The notes: a model not told the origin generated them from the sequence alone. Shown: positions 11,001-23,215, counted from the stretch's first letter. The stretch is 64,000 bases of DNA from Onthophagus taurus (GCF_036711975.1 NC_091966.1:41175501-41239500), one strand, 5' to 3'. Numbers and translations are program-made.

Positions 11001-14000
11001 AAATTTCAAGTTAGCAAAAAATTGTATTAACAAACACTGTTCCTGAAGTAATTCTAAACAAATTTTGTTAACAACTTTTTTTGATTAAATCAACAATAAG
11101 GATATAACCCCAAAAATATTAATTTTTGTAGCATACTGTTCAGTGGGAAATTAAAATTTCAAGTTAGAAAAAAATTGTGTTAACAAAACTTGTTCCTGAA
11201 ACAATTCTAAATAAACTTTGTCAACATTTTTTTTCATTTAATTAATAATTAAGGAGATAACCTCAAAATAATAATTTTTCCGTTTTTATACATAATTATA
11301 CTTAGATGCTTAATTAATAGAGATGTAAAATTTTGTTATTAAGATACTTAATTGATTTAAAATCAAAATTGAAACAAATTTTATTTAAAACATTTTTTGA
11401 TAAAAACAATAATTATTGAGATAATTAATTTTGATACCATACTATTCAGAGGGAAATTAAAATTTCAAGTTAGCAAAAAATTGTATTAACAAACACTGTT
11501 CCTGAAGTAATTCTAAACAAATTTTGTTAACAACTTTTTTTGATTAAATCAACAATAAGGATATAACCCCAAAAATATTAATTTTTGTAGCATACTGTTC
11601 AGTGGGAAATTAAAATTTCAAGTTAGAAAAAAATTGTGTTAACAAAAATTGTTCCTGAAATAATTCTAAACAAACTTTGTCAACATTTTTTTTTCATTTA
11701 ATTAATAATTAAGGAGGTAACCTCAAAATATTAATTTTTCCGTTTTTACACATAATTACACTTAGATCAACACTTAGATGCTTAATTAATAGAGATGTAA
11801 AATTTTTTTATTAAGATAATTGATTCAAAATCGAAATTCAAACAAGTTTTATTTAAAACATTTTTTGATAAAAACAATAATTATTGAGATAATTAATTTT
11901 GATAGCATACTATTCAGAGGGAAATTAAAATTTCAAGTTAGCAAAAAATTGTATTAACAAACACTGTTCCTGAAGTAATTCTAAACAAATTTTGTTAACA
12001 ACTTTTTTTGATTAAATCAACAATAAGGATATAACCCCAAAAATATTAATTTTTGTAGCATACTGTTCAGTGGGAAATTAAAATTTCAAGTTAGAAAAAA
12101 ATTGTGTTAACAAAAATTGTTCCTGAAACAATTCTAAACAAACTTTGAAAACATTTTTTTTTGATTTAATCAATAATTAAGGAGATAACCTTAAAATAAT
12201 AATTTTTCCGTTTTTACACATAATTACACTTAGATGCCTAATTAATAGAGATGTAAAATTTTGTTATTAAGATAATTGGTTCAAAATCGAAATTGAAACA
12301 AATTTTATTTAAAACATTTTTTGATAAAAACAATAATTATTGAGATAATTAATTTTGATACCATACTATTCAGAGGGAAATTAAAATTTCAAGTTAGAAA
12401 AAAATTGTGTTAACAAAAATTGTTCCTGAAACAATTCTAAACAAACTTTGTCAACATTTTTTTTTCATTTAATTAATAATTAAGGAGATAACCTCAAAAT
12501 AATAATTTTTCCATTTTTACACATAATTACACTTAGATGCTTAATTAATAGATATGTAAAATTTTTGTATTAAGATAATTGATTCAAAATCGAAATAGAA
12601 ACAAATTTTATTTAAAACATTTTTTGATAAAAACAATAATTATTGAGATAATTAATTTTGATACCATACTATTCAGAGGGAAATTAAGGAGATAACCTCA
12701 AAATAATAATTTTTCCATTTTTACACATAATTACACTTAGATGCTTAATTAATAGATATGTAAAATTTTTGTATTAAGATAATTGATTCAAAATCGAAAT
12801 AGAAACAAATTTTATTTAAAACATTTTTTGATAAAAACAATAATTATTGAGATAATTAATTTTGATACCATACTATTCAGAGGGAAATTAAAATTTCAAG
12901 TTAGCAAAAAATTGTATTAACAAACACTGTTCCTGAAGTAATTCTAAACAAATTTTGTTAACAACTTTTTTTGATTAAATCAACAATAAGGATATAACCC
13001 CAAAAATATTAATTTTTGTAGCATACTGTTCAGTGGGAAATTAAAATTTCAAGTTAGAAAAAAATTGTGTTAACAAAAATTGTTCCTGAAATAATTCTAA
13101 ACAAACTTTGTCAACATTTTTTTTTCATTTAATTAATAATTAAGGAGATAACCTCAAAATAATAATTTTTCCATTTTTACACATAATTACACTTAGATGC
13201 TTAATTAATAGATATGTAAAATTTTGTTATTAAGATAATTGATTCAAAATCGAAATTGAAACAAATTTTATTTAAAACATTTCTTGATAAAAACAATAAT
13301 TATTGAGATAATTAATTTTGATACCATACTATTCAGAGGGAAATTATAATTTCAAGTTAGCAAAAAATTGTATGAACAAACACTGTTCCTGAAGTAATTC
13401 TAAACAAATTTTGTTAACAACATTTTTTGATTAAATCAACAATAAGGATATAACCCCAAAAATATTAATTTTTGTAGCATACTGTTCAGAGAAATGAAAA
13501 TTTCAAGTTAGAAAAAAATTGTGTTAACAAAAATTGTTCCTGAAACAATTCTAAACAAACTGTGTCAATATTTTTTTTTCATTTAATTAATAATTAAGGA
13601 GGTAACCTCAAAATAATAATTTTTCCGTTTTTACACATAATTACACTTAGATGCTTAATTAATAGATATATGTAAAATTTTGTTATTAGGATAATTGATT
13701 CAAAATCGAAATTGAAACAAATTTTATTTAAAACATTTTTTGATAAAAACAATAATTATTGAGATAATTAATTTTGATAGCATACTATTCAGAGGGAAAT
13801 TATAATTTCAAGTTAGCAAAAAATTGTATGAACAAACACTGTTCCTGAAGTAATTCTAAACAAATTTTGTTAACAACATTTTTTGATTAAATCAACAATA
13901 AGGATATAACCCCAAAAATATTAATTTTTGTAGCATACTGTTCAGTGGGAAATTAAAATTTCAAGTTAGAAAAAAATTGTGTTAACAAAAATTGTTCCTG

Positions 14001-17000
14001 AAATAATTCTAAACAAACTTTGTCAACATTTTTTTTTCATTTAATTAATAATTAAGGAGATAACCTCAAAATAATAATTTTTCCATTTTTACACATAATT
14101 ACACTTAGATGCTTAATTAATAGAGATGTAAAATTTTGTTATTAAGATAATTGGTTCAAAATCGAAATTGAAACAAATTTTATTTAAAACATTTTTTGAT
14201 AAAAATAATAATTATTGAGATAATTAATTTTGATAGCATACTATTCAGAGGGAAATTATAATTTCAAGTTAGCAAAAAATTGTATTAACAAACACTGTTC
14301 CTGAAGTAATTCTAAACAAATTTTGTTAACAACATTTTTTGATTAAATCAACAATAAGGATATAACCCCAAAAATATTAATTTTTGTAGCATACTGTTCA
14401 GTGGGAAATTAAAATTTCAAGTTAGAAAAAAATTGTGTTAACAAAAATTGTTCCTGAAACAATTCTAAACAAACTTTGAAAACATTTTTTTTTGATTTAA
14501 TCAATAATTAAGGAGATAACCTTAAAATAATAATTTTTCCGTTTTTACACATAATTACACTTAGATGCCTAATTAATAGAGATGTAAAATTTTGTTATTA
14601 AGATAATTGGTTCAAAATCGAAATTGAAACAAATTTTATTTAAAACATTTTTTGATAAAAACAATAATTATTGAGATAATTAATTTTGATACCATACTAT
14701 TCAGAGGGAAATTAAAATTTCAAGTTAGCAAAAAATTGTATTAACAAACACTGTTCCTGAAGTAATTCTAAATAAATATTGTTAATAAAAATGTTTGATT
14801 TGATCAATAATCAAGAACATAGCCTCAAAAAAATGTTTATATATACAGTGTGTAAACACCGGATAGATGAAACGACTCTTATAAAATGTAAAATTTTTAC
14901 GTTTTATAAGAGTCGTTTCACCTATTCGGGGACACACTGTATATTTTTATATATTTTTTATTCAGAAAATCGTTTTAGAATTTAATTTAGAACAACTTTT
15001 GTATGAAATTTTCTGCTGATAACGAGTGGAGGGGAGAAATCGTATCGTTTTGTTACAAAAGTTCCGTGCCCTAGTAATTACTGTTAAATTGACGCACTCT
15101 ATGCTTTTTTGGTAAAATGGGGGGAATAAAGTGTTATTATTATTATTAAAAGGAAACTTACATGGTGAATTTTTCCACAGATTATTTAGTTCATATTCCT
15201 CGTGGTCTTTTATTTTTGATAGACACAAATTATTGATATATTTTACCAAAGATCTTTCATCTATCTCATCTTCATCTCCAATAGGCTTCACGAAATATAT
15301 TAATACATCATCAACAGCAATAAAAAATCAATTTACAATTTATACTACAAGATAGGTATTGAACAACCTCAAACTCCTCAATGTTCTTCTTGTCAATTTG
15401 TATTCTAATAAAAAACTTTTTTAAAAAGTGCATTTTAATAACTTCACTGTGGCGAAACCCGAATGTTTCGAAGTGTAGTTTTTATTGAACTAAAATTAGA
15501 ACCAACACTAGACCTAGAACTACAAAGTATCGGATTTAGCCGTACGTCTTGTAGCGCTGCATAACAATTAAAACTACAACTAACACTAGAACTAGAAAGT
15601 TTCGGGTTTAGGCGTGCGTCTGATGACGTTTCCGCGTGTTTCTAGTTCTAGGTCTAGTGTTAGTTCTAGTTTTACAATGGTACTATTACTAGAACTAACA
15701 CAAGACCTAGAATTATAATCAGGTTTAGCCATACTGAGAGACGTGCGGCTAAACCCGAATGTTCCTAGATGACCGGCAACATCTCGAATTTTCCTAGTGT
15801 AATTTTTGCTTAAATCTCCGAATTAAAAAATAGATTATAGTAAAAAAATAAATTATGAACAAGATCATAACAAGTTTGTTAGAATTCTTTTACTACATAA
15901 CATATTCAATCTTGTTAAAAATGTAATTAAAACATCAACTTTTTTTTATAACTTCCTGTCAGACCATTTACGTTTTTTAATATTGTTTACCATTTATAGA
16001 TCTTAAAAGAATTATATAAACTGACGCAACTTTTATTGTTACATTATACTTCACAACTTTAATTATGTACTTTACTATTAAATACTTAATAAAATTAATT
16101 TTTCCGAATTATTTTTTATTTCCAGGTTTCCAACTGCTCAATTTACAGCCCCTATGGCTACAGATCGCAACGAACACTACTACAGAATGACACATGAAAA
16201 ACGTGGCGTCGCCGTTATCCTAAATCACGAACATTTCAGCGCACAAGGAATGAAACTTCGAACCGGAACCAAAGTTGATTGTGAAAATCTTGCAGCCGAA
16301 TTGAAAAGGCTTCATTTTGATGTCGAGGTTTATCATGATTTGGAGTACACCAAAGTTATTTCGCAAATTGGAAATCGTAAATTTAATTAAATTAAAATTA
16401 TATATATTTTTTTTTTGAATACATTTTTGTTGTAGTTGCGAAAAGAGATCATTCCAAGAACGATTGTTTTATTATGGTTGTTCTTAGTCACGGTGAAAGG
16501 GACGTGATTTATGCGAAAGATCATTTTTATAAAGTCGAAACTTTATGGAATGCTTTTACCGCGGATAAAGTTCCAAGTCTTGCTGGTAAAATTTTAAATT
16601 AAAAAATTAATTTTTATTGATTTAAATTTTTTTTAAGGTAAACCAAAACTTTTTTTTATCCAAGCGTGTCAAGGCGATCAATTAGACCCCGGTGTAACTT
16701 TACAAAGAACCGAAACCGATGGGGTCGCTTGTTCTTATCGAATCCCAGCCCATGCGGATTTTTTGATCGCTTATTCTACAATTCCGGGTAAGTTTAATTA
16801 ATTTTAGAATCACCCTAACATTTTTTTCTTTGCACTAATCTCTCTTAGCTATTTTAATAATTAGATTTTTTTTTACTTTTTGCATGTTATTTATTAATTT
16901 TTTGATTTGTAATTAACAAAAATAAAAAACACATTCAATGATAATTGTGGCATCGCTTTTGTGCACTACTCTATATGTATAGGGTTCTTTTCGTGGCGCA

Positions 17001-17218
17001 ACATAACAGAGGGCTCTTGGTTCATTCAATCGCTAATCGAAGAACTAAAAATCAACGGATTCACGCACGACATCCTAACGATAATGACGATGGTTTCGCA
17101 ACGCGTCGCCATTAATTACGAAAGTAATACTCCGCACATGCTCTCGATGCATAGTCAAAAACAGATACCGTGCGTGGTATCTATGCTTACAAGGCTTGTT
17201 AAATTTACCAAAAAATGA
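8074..17218 (+). CDS. Executioner caspase, isoform with terminal exon 5a
   Basis: Exons 8074-8168, 16126-16376, 16436-16585, 16638-16787 and 16983-17218 join in frame into 293 residues. All introns are GT-AG. A prodomain of about 26 residues ends at DEND|A, a plausible processing site, and there is no CARD or DED, so this is an effector caspase like Drosophila Drice/Dcp-1. The catalytic His is in VLSHGERD (His134) and the catalytic Cys in FFIQACQGDQL (Cys176), the QACQG form used by insect effector caspases. The intersubunit cleavage site TETD|G is at Asp193. Exon 5a supplies the p10 part with SWRN and GSWF of the substrate pocket. Intron 1 is ~8 kb and full of repeats. A second complete version of the last exon lies at 26227-26465. 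AATAAA signals follow at about 17267 and 17641. Confidence 0.9.
9119..9307 (-). pseudogene. Protein-like remnant of unknown origin in caspase intron 1
   Basis: The minus strand gives about 60 codons with a single stop (NIQHKNWCLE, stop, DIPVEVWQSEVCRF ... YGIPQNFNVPGPPGTN) and protein-like composition, in an otherwise stop-rich region. I do not recognise the family; a decayed transposon protein is the likeliest source. It has no start and no recognisable domain. Confidence 0.3.
9800..9920. repeat. CTAG-rich dispersed foldback repeat, copy 2
   Basis: This contains gctcaataaaaatatacaat, a short tail of the conserved core, then the inverse aactagaactaagactagac. It ends just before a non-LTR retrotransposon fragment in caspase intron 1. 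Confidence 0.65.
9922..10190 (+). pseudogene. Non-LTR retrotransposon reverse transcriptase, C-terminal fragment
   Basis: The frame reads LQKRCVRAIFGLKNIDSCR, then YILECAELVRKNYFEFF and HPRNTRGKVNCHLVPPKTHL, the conserved tail that follows the reverse-transcriptase domain in Jockey/CR1-like elements. Only the last ~90 codons remain. A perfect 12-bp hairpin stem (10154-10165 with 10170-10181) lies at its end, next to the start of the tandem array. Confidence 0.7.
10191..14800. repeat. Tandem array, ~460-bp complex unit, about ten copies, in caspase intron 1
   Basis: The word gcatactgttcagtggg recurs at about 10211, 10671, 11131, 11588, 12057, 13020, 13938 and 14391 (a variant at 13477), a ~460-bp period. 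A related word, catactattcagaggg, sits ~307 bp after each, so the unit is made of a ~307-bp and a ~153-bp half that share a common start. Units near 12360-12890 show deletions and a shortened register. The first three units are almost identical, which points to recent amplification or gene conversion. No coding capacity. Confidence 0.92.
14846..14939. mobile_element. Short mariner-type MITE (94 bp) with TA target site
   Basis: An almost perfect palindrome runs from cagtgtgtaaacaccgg to gggacacactg, with the inner arms gaaacgactcttataaaa and ttttataagagtcgtttc around a short loop. It is flanked by TA on both sides. The structure fits a Tc1/mariner-derived MITE. Confidence 0.85.
15139..15440. 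repeat. ~300-bp repeat shared with the region before caspase exon 5b (copy 1)
   Basis: Starting at aaaggaaacttacatggtga and ending at aaaagtgcatttta(a)taacttcac, this matches 25880-26155 along its length with indels. Copy 1 lies ~690 bp before caspase exon 2 and copy 2 ~70 bp before exon 5b. A minus-strand frame across it (14962-15291) matches no known protein. It is probably a dispersed transposon fragment. Confidence 0.75.
15470..15765. repeat. CTAG-rich dispersed foldback repeat, copy 3
   Basis: A larger copy with several inverted blocks: cattgaactaaaattagaacc-like start, gactaacactagaactaga, cgggtttaggcgtgcgtc, the inverse ctagttctaggtctagtgtt, and gacgtgcggctaaacccgaa at its end. The gggtttagcc and ggctaaaccc blocks are inverted to each other. 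Confidence 0.75.
16983..17218 (+). CDS. Caspase terminal exon 5a (p10 subunit)
   Basis: This exon follows an AG acceptor at 16981-16982 and enters in phase 1, giving GFFSWRNITEGSWF ... CVVSMLTRLVKFTKK and a stop, 78 complete codons. It keeps the SWRN strand and GSWF that form the S1-S4 pockets and the conserved KQIPC near the end. It is intact, with its own downstream polyadenylation signals, and about 70% identical at the protein level to exon 5b (my hand count, 55 of 78 positions). Confidence 0.88.
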
Positions 17219-17752
17219 ATCAAAAATTTTTTCGTTTTCGTTCCTATTCATCTCATTTTTATTCTCGTTTAATAAAAGTTAGTGTATTTAAAATTTTTAG
17301 ATGTGTATAAGTTAGTATATATTTATGTGAAGAAGTATTTTGATGTAGTTCTCATTTTTGTTTTAATTATTATTAAGCATGCTTTTTTTTGGTGCCTTTT
17401 ATAAAGATATTATTTTTTATAAATCTTTGTGATAGATCCTGTTTATGTAAAAAAAAGTGCAATGGTATTATTTGCAATAAGTTATTTTTTTTTTGCATGA
17501 ATAAAATTTGGATGAAAAATATTTTTACTTCGTTTTTAATAAATCCTAGATTAAAAAAGAAATCAATTAAGATCAACTAATTTACAGAGTGAAGTAGTTA
17601 AACCGCACTTTCTATTTTAATGTAATGTTTTTATGGTCTTAATAAAGCTGAGTCTGTAATGGACATTTAATATACATAATCCACTCAATTGGGCTAAAAC
17701 TTATTGCATTCATTGATTATTGCTACTTAAAAATTTTTATAACTTACTTATA
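17219..17752. other. 3' UTR of the caspase exon 5a transcript
   Basis: AT-rich, non-coding. Poly(A) signals AATAAA lie at about 17267 and 17641-17646, so an exon 5a transcript can end here before the transposon cluster begins. The short overlapping frames on both strands (17373-17580) are low-complexity Phe/Lys sequence and not genes. Confidence 0.55.
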
Positions 17753-19973
17753 CAGGGTGTCCCGTTAAGCGTACGGAGCGGCTGTATCTCTAGAACAGTA
17801 AGGCCAAGAGGTTTGGGAAAAAAATCCTTATAAGCAAAGTGACCAAGAGAAATAGCTGGAAATTATTTTGAAGTTCGTAATTCGACCGCTAGGGGGCGTA
17901 ACTGCCATTGAGAAACATAAAGTTGCCGCTATCTCAGAAACTTAGACGATGAGCTATAACTTTGACAACATCATTTAATAGCTTGGATAATACCGCATCG
18001 CTTTTGTTTTGCGATATTTCTCATATCTGTCATAATAAGGGAGGGGGAGGCCAATGCGTTTTCATATGTTTACATTTTAATATCTCCTAGACCATTCAAC
18101 CGATTTGAATGTTTTCGGTGTTGTTTGAAAGAGTATTTTATGCTCTTTTTAAAGATATTTTCAGTAAGTCCGTCTGCTTTAAAACAAATGAGCTAGAGGA
18201 CGTTATCTGCAGCAATGACATATTTTTGTTATTTTTGAAGAAAAGTTAAATGGAACGATACTATTTACTTCACAGACCCTTAGTCACCTTAAAATTTGCT
18301 AAATTTTAGTGGAAACCGCATCTCGATTTCGCTACCCGTTCTCGAGTTATAAAAGAAAATGTTAAAAACTCGAGTGCCATCAATCGGATCCAGTTACCTC
18401 ATCAAGAAAAAGAAATCACATAACCATGGTAACTGTAAACATGTCATTTACTAACGCAGAAGCGTATGATAGAGCGTATGATGATTTATTTTCAATGTTT
18501 CGAATATGATGCAACTACATGGCAAAAATGTGCAATGCAATTACGACAAAGAAAGACATTTTTCTCTAGAAGTGTTTTTAAGATTCACTTAGTGATTACG
18601 GAAAACTGGCAACGTGTAGCCCATTCAGACATCTCTATGAATTCCTAAATCACATTGGTGCGCAATGTGATCCCACATAATCTGGGAACTCCGAAAACAA
18701 TTGTCCACAAGAGTTCTCAAGAGAATAATATCTCCACCACGTTGTTTTACATCAGGCCTTAACAGATACCGATTATGATAACAGACTGAACTATTACCAT
18801 TGACTTTTAAATATGATTTGGGCAAATCCAAACGTTTTATCACAAATACTATGGATGCATGAAGCATCTGTCCACAAGCTGATGTAAACTTGCATAATAT
18901 GCATTCTTGGTTCGAGAAAAACCCACATTGCTTTCACCCCTTTATCTATTGGGTAGACTAAACGACCTGACTTTTCAAGAAAAACCAATAACCAGGGAAA
19001 ATATGACAAAACACTAAATAGGTACCAGTAGAAACGTATCTAGGGCCGAGACTTAAGCAGCGCTTTTTTTTTCGTCGAAACTAGATTAAATAAATACATC
19101 AAGGTTTATGAAAGGCATTTAGCACATTAGTGAGTTATTTTTGCCAAAAATTTAAGTTATTCTAAGTGTTTTGGTTTATTTTGTTTTATTATCATTGTTG
19201 ATGTTTCACTGATCCGTTGGCTTTTCAACACGCTTCAAAAGTAGTTTTGAAGCAGTTCTAAGCTTGGATAAAGTGTTCTAGAAGGTTCTAGATAATAAAA
19301 TTATTGTTCTCTCTTATTTGTTTCCTAAGGTAACTTGATCCGATTAAGATATACGAATTTTTAACATTTTCTTTTATAATTCGAGAATGGATGGAGATAT
19401 CGAGATGTGGTTTTCACTAGTATTTAGCAAATTTTATGGTGATTAATGGTCTGTGAAGTAAATAATACCGTTCCAATTAACTTTTTTCCAAAAATCATAA
19501 AACTATGTAACCGCTGCAGATAACGCCCTCTAGCTTATTTGTTTTAAACCAAGCGGTCTTTCTGAAAATATCTTTTAAAAGAGCATGAAATGCTCTTTCA
19601 AACAAGATCAAAAATATTGAAATCGGTTGAATGGTCCAGGAGATATTAAAATGTAAACATTTGAAAACGCATTGGCCTCCCCCTCCCTTATTATGACAGA
19701 TATGAAAAATATTGCAAAACAAAAGCGATGCGGTATTATCCAAGCTACTAAATGATGTTGTCAAAGTTATAGCTCATCGTCTAACTTTCTGAGATAGCAG
19801 GAATTTTATGTTTCTCTATGGCAGTTACGACCGCTAGGGGGCGAATTACGAACTTCAAAATAATTTCCAGCTATTTCTCTTGCCCACTTTGCTTATAAGG
19901 ATTTTTTTCCCAAACCTCTAGTCCTTACCGTTATTGAGATACAGCCGCTCCGTACGCTTAACGGGACAGCCTG
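17753..19973. mobile_element. Long-arm foldback mariner-like element, 2.2 kb
   Basis: The ends are cagggtgtcccgttaagc and gcttaacgggacagcctg, flanked by TA. The left arm (17753 to about 18410) is the inverse complement of the right arm (about 19325-19973) with scattered mismatches, so the arms are ~650 bp long. The ~900-bp centre contains a decayed transposase start (18441). Long inverted arms with a TA target site fit a mariner-like lineage with extended terminal repeats. Confidence 0.85.
18441..18650 (+). pseudogene. Mariner-like transposase N-terminal remnant
   Basis: At 18441 the frame opens MSFTNAEAYD, the start typical of the helix-turn-helix region of these transposases. A small duplication of agcgtatgat shifts the frame, and MIYFQCFEYDATTWQK then FFSRSVFK follow in another frame. 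Beyond this the sequence is too broken to follow. It lies inside the foldback element 17753-19973. Confidence 0.5.
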
Positions 19974-20072
19974 TATTGTGACAATAGTCTTTACAACAGA
20001 CTTCTATAGAATAAAATTGTTTGGTGGATCGTTTAGTCATCAAATATGTTTGATTGGAAACTTCGCTATATA

Positions 20073-20854
20073 CTGGGTGGTTCAGTTTTTAATCTGGAAA
20101 CTTTACTAGGATGTAGTACTTGCCAAAATTGCAACTCTTTTGTTTTCGAGGTATGAGCGATCAAAGTTGACTCAAAAATTTACATTTTGTTTTGTTTTTC
20201 AGTTCTAAGTAAACTGTAGAATTTGAAACTTTCTACGTATTTACTACTATTTAAGACTTTATTTTCAAGCATACCTTAAACTTCCCTAGCGCCCTTTTAA
20301 GAGGATGAAACTCACCACCCTAAAATAATGCTATGGAATATTAACATAAAAAAATATGGGTTGTAAAGCTCATTCTTTAGTGGTACTTTTTTGTCTCTTT
20401 AGTATTTTCCTTAAAATTAATAGTTTCCGTGTAAAAAAATAAAATATCGTGCCATGTACCGCCATATTGAGTTAAAATTATTCTAAAAGTTGGCTCTGAG
20501 AACTTGTGAGTTAATTTTTTTACGCTAAAACTATTATCTTTAAGGAAAAAACTAAAGAGACAAAAAAGTACTAATAATGCTTTACAACCCATTTTTCTTA
20601 TGTTAATATTCCATGGCGTTAAAAAGTTGTTATAAAAAAATCAAAGGTGTTGTGAATTTCATCCCCTTAGAGGGCGCTAGGGAAGTTTAAGGTATGGTTG
20701 AAAATAAGGTATTAACCAGTAGTACATACATACAAAATTTCAAATTCTACGGTTTACTTATACCCGAAATAAAAGATAAAATGTAAAATGTATTATTTTG
20801 GCAAGTACTACATCCTAGTAAAGATAGTTCCCGATTAAAAACTGAACCACCCTG
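20073..20854. mobile_element. Foldback element, ~780 bp, non-autonomous
   Basis: The left end ctgggtggttcagtttttaa and the right end ttaaaaactgaaccaccctg are inverse complements. The arms, which include agggcgctagggaagttta, extend almost to the centre near 20465, so the element is essentially one long hairpin. It is TA-flanked. No coding sequence. Confidence 0.82.
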
Positions 20855-20860
20855 TATATA

Positions 20861-23005
20861 CAGGTGTCCCACCTAAGTTGCCTCGGTTCATAGCCGAATT
20901 ATGATTGAGTTTTTCAAAAAATGTTTCAAATAAAAGTTGAATCGAATCATATTGTACATATTTTAAAATTAGTTTCAGTAATGGCGGACTTCCGCTTCTA
21001 CCGGAAATGGATATCAACTTTGTTATTTTAAATGGAACATCCTGTATATTATTGCATTTTTGGATTCCTCGTGAAATTTCAATGGTACTTTGTTAAGGAT
21101 ACCTTAGGTCTAACTGGTATCGTTTTTGAATTATATGACGATTTTCGAAAAAAATGACATTTGCAGCATCTTATAAATTTGGCAATATTGCCGAAACTGT
21201 GAAAGCTAGAAAGATTTGGTTTTTTGTTTTGGATTAACAGTAAAACAGCACACGTTTGCTAATAGAAAATTATGCATTTATATTACGGAGTTCTTAAGTA
21301 GGGATCTGTAATTTTCGAACTTTTTAATCATGGATAACTTAATTTTTTTAAATGGAACAATATACGAGTTTTTGCATAACTGGATGTAAAATTTAATTTC
21401 CTTTTAGTTTTATACAGTTATCATGGTGTCTATCTTCAACGGTTTTGGAGATATTCCCGATTTTTCAGTTTTTAACGATAGATACGTATTTCGCAGCGCC
21501 GGCCACCTTCCCCTCGCATTTTACCAGGCTTGGGACTGGCAGAAATATTACTGGCATGCTTAAAAAGTGGCCAACAAAACGCAACAAGACCACTGGAAAC
21601 AAAACACAAATAAAAAAACACTATTGCATCAAATGTTCAAAATGTTGTCCGTTTTGTTCACTACATAATAGAAATCGTTTTTGTAAGGAGTTTTGCACAT
21701 TTCTGAGAATTTCTGGTGTTTCTTGAAAAGCTCTTACAATGCGTTGACGCATATCGTCAGGAGTAGTTGGTGATGTCTCATAAACCTTGTTTTTAATGAA
21801 ACCCCATAAAAAGAAATTGCAAGTGGTAAGATCTGGCGATCTCGGAGGCCATCTAACAGCGGTCCGGAAAGGACACATCCAAATACCGACGTATTTGGGC
21901 GGTATTGTGCGGTGGAGCACCATCGTGTTGGAACCACATCTACTAACGAATAGCTAGTGGAATATTTTCCAACAGAACGCCCAAACTATTTTCTAAAAAT
22001 TCTAAATAAATCCTACCCGTCAAACGTTGATTATGAAAGAAAGGGCCTATGATATGCGTTCCAATGACACCTGCCCAACGTTCACTGACCATCTGTACTG
22101 GCTATGCGTTGCAAGGAATCGATGGGGGTTTGTTGTATTATAATAATGACAGTTGTGACGATTCACAAACCCATTTTTGTGAAAGGTAGCTTCATCCGAA
22201 AACATCACCTGTCCGAAAAAATTGGCATCAAGATTAGTTCTTTCAATTGCCCGCTGACAGAATAACAGCAATCGCCTTCAGTAATTTCCTGGTGCAACTG
22301 GATTCGATACGGATGATAATTATATTTTCTTAAAATCCTGTGTACCGAAGATTTACTGATGTTTGTTCGCCTACTTCGCAATACATATCTATCGTAAAAA
22401 ACTGAAAAATCGGGAATATCTTCAAAACCGTTGAAGATAGACACCATGATACCTGTATAAAACTGAAAGGAAATTAAATTTTACATCCAGTTATGCAAAA
22501 ATTGGTATATTGTTCCATTTAAAAAAAATAAGTTATCCATGATTAAAAAGTTCGAAAATTACAGATCCCTACTTAAGAATTCCGTAATATAAATGCATAA
22601 TTTTCTATTAGCAAACGTGTGTTCTTTTATTGTTAATCCAAAACAGAAAACCAAATCTTTCTAGCTTTCACACTTTCGGCAATATTGCCAAATTTATAAG
22701 AAGCTGCAAATGTCATTTTTTTCGAAAATCGTCGTATAATTCAAAAACGATACCAGTTAGACCTAAGGTATCCTTAACAAAGTACCATTGAAATTTCACA
22801 AAGAATCCAAAAATGCAATAATATACAATCTGTTCCATTTAAAATAACAAAGTTGATATCCATTTCCGGTAGAAGCGGAAGTCCGCCATTACTGAAACTA
22901 ATTTTAAAATATGTACAATATGATTCGATTCAACTTTTATCTGGAACATTTTTTGAAAAACTCAATCATAATTCGGCTAAGGACCGAGGCAACTTAGGTG
23001 GGACA
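20861..23005. mobile_element. Long-arm foldback mariner-like element with transposase remnant, ~2.1 kb
   Basis: The left end caggtgtcccacctaagttg is inverted at the right as caacttaggtgggaca (near 22990-23005), where the last bases of the terminus are lost. The arms are ~620 bp (20861 to about 21485, and about 22375-23005). The centre holds a broken minus-strand transposase (21621-22447). The left end begins only six bases, TATATA, after the previous element. Confidence 0.85.
21621..22447 (-). pseudogene. Mariner-like transposase, frameshifted
   Basis: Minus-strand pieces in changing frames give the helix-turn-helix part (NISKSSVHRILRKYNYHPYR), the first catalytic region (VMFSDEATFHKNGFVNRHN), and the last part (WPPRSPDLTTCNFFLWGFIK, then FQETPEILRNVQNSL). 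At least three frameshifts or stops separate them, and the residue expected as the last catalytic Asp is changed (TCNFF). It is related to, but not the same as, the transposase at 46319-47343. Confidence 0.75.
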
Positions 23006-23215
23006 ATAAAAACTATAGCATTCTATTTAAAATAGCGAAGTTATGGTCTATTTCCGGTAGACCGGAAGTGGTGGCCATCTTGAAAATATTTTAGATCGAA
23101 AGATCCGAATGAACAACCCATGCTACCAAAATTTCAAATCTCTACGAATAGTGGAACCTGAAAAAGTTCTAACGAATTAGTTACGTGAGACACCCTGTAT
23201 ATATATATATATATA
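23006..23215. repeat. Fragment of a foldback end, also present at 40872
   Basis: The stretch gaacaacccatgct ... ttacgtgagacaccctgtatat (about 23110-23203) recurs at 40872-40965 nearly unchanged. It is the end of another TA-flanked element whose other end was not found. A (TA)n run follows at 23199-23215. Confidence 0.6.

Noticed and set aside
14962-15291. 109-codon minus-strand frame
   Set aside because: It runs across the edge of a repeat that is broken in its second copy at 25880-26155, with low-complexity Asn runs; not supported as a gene.
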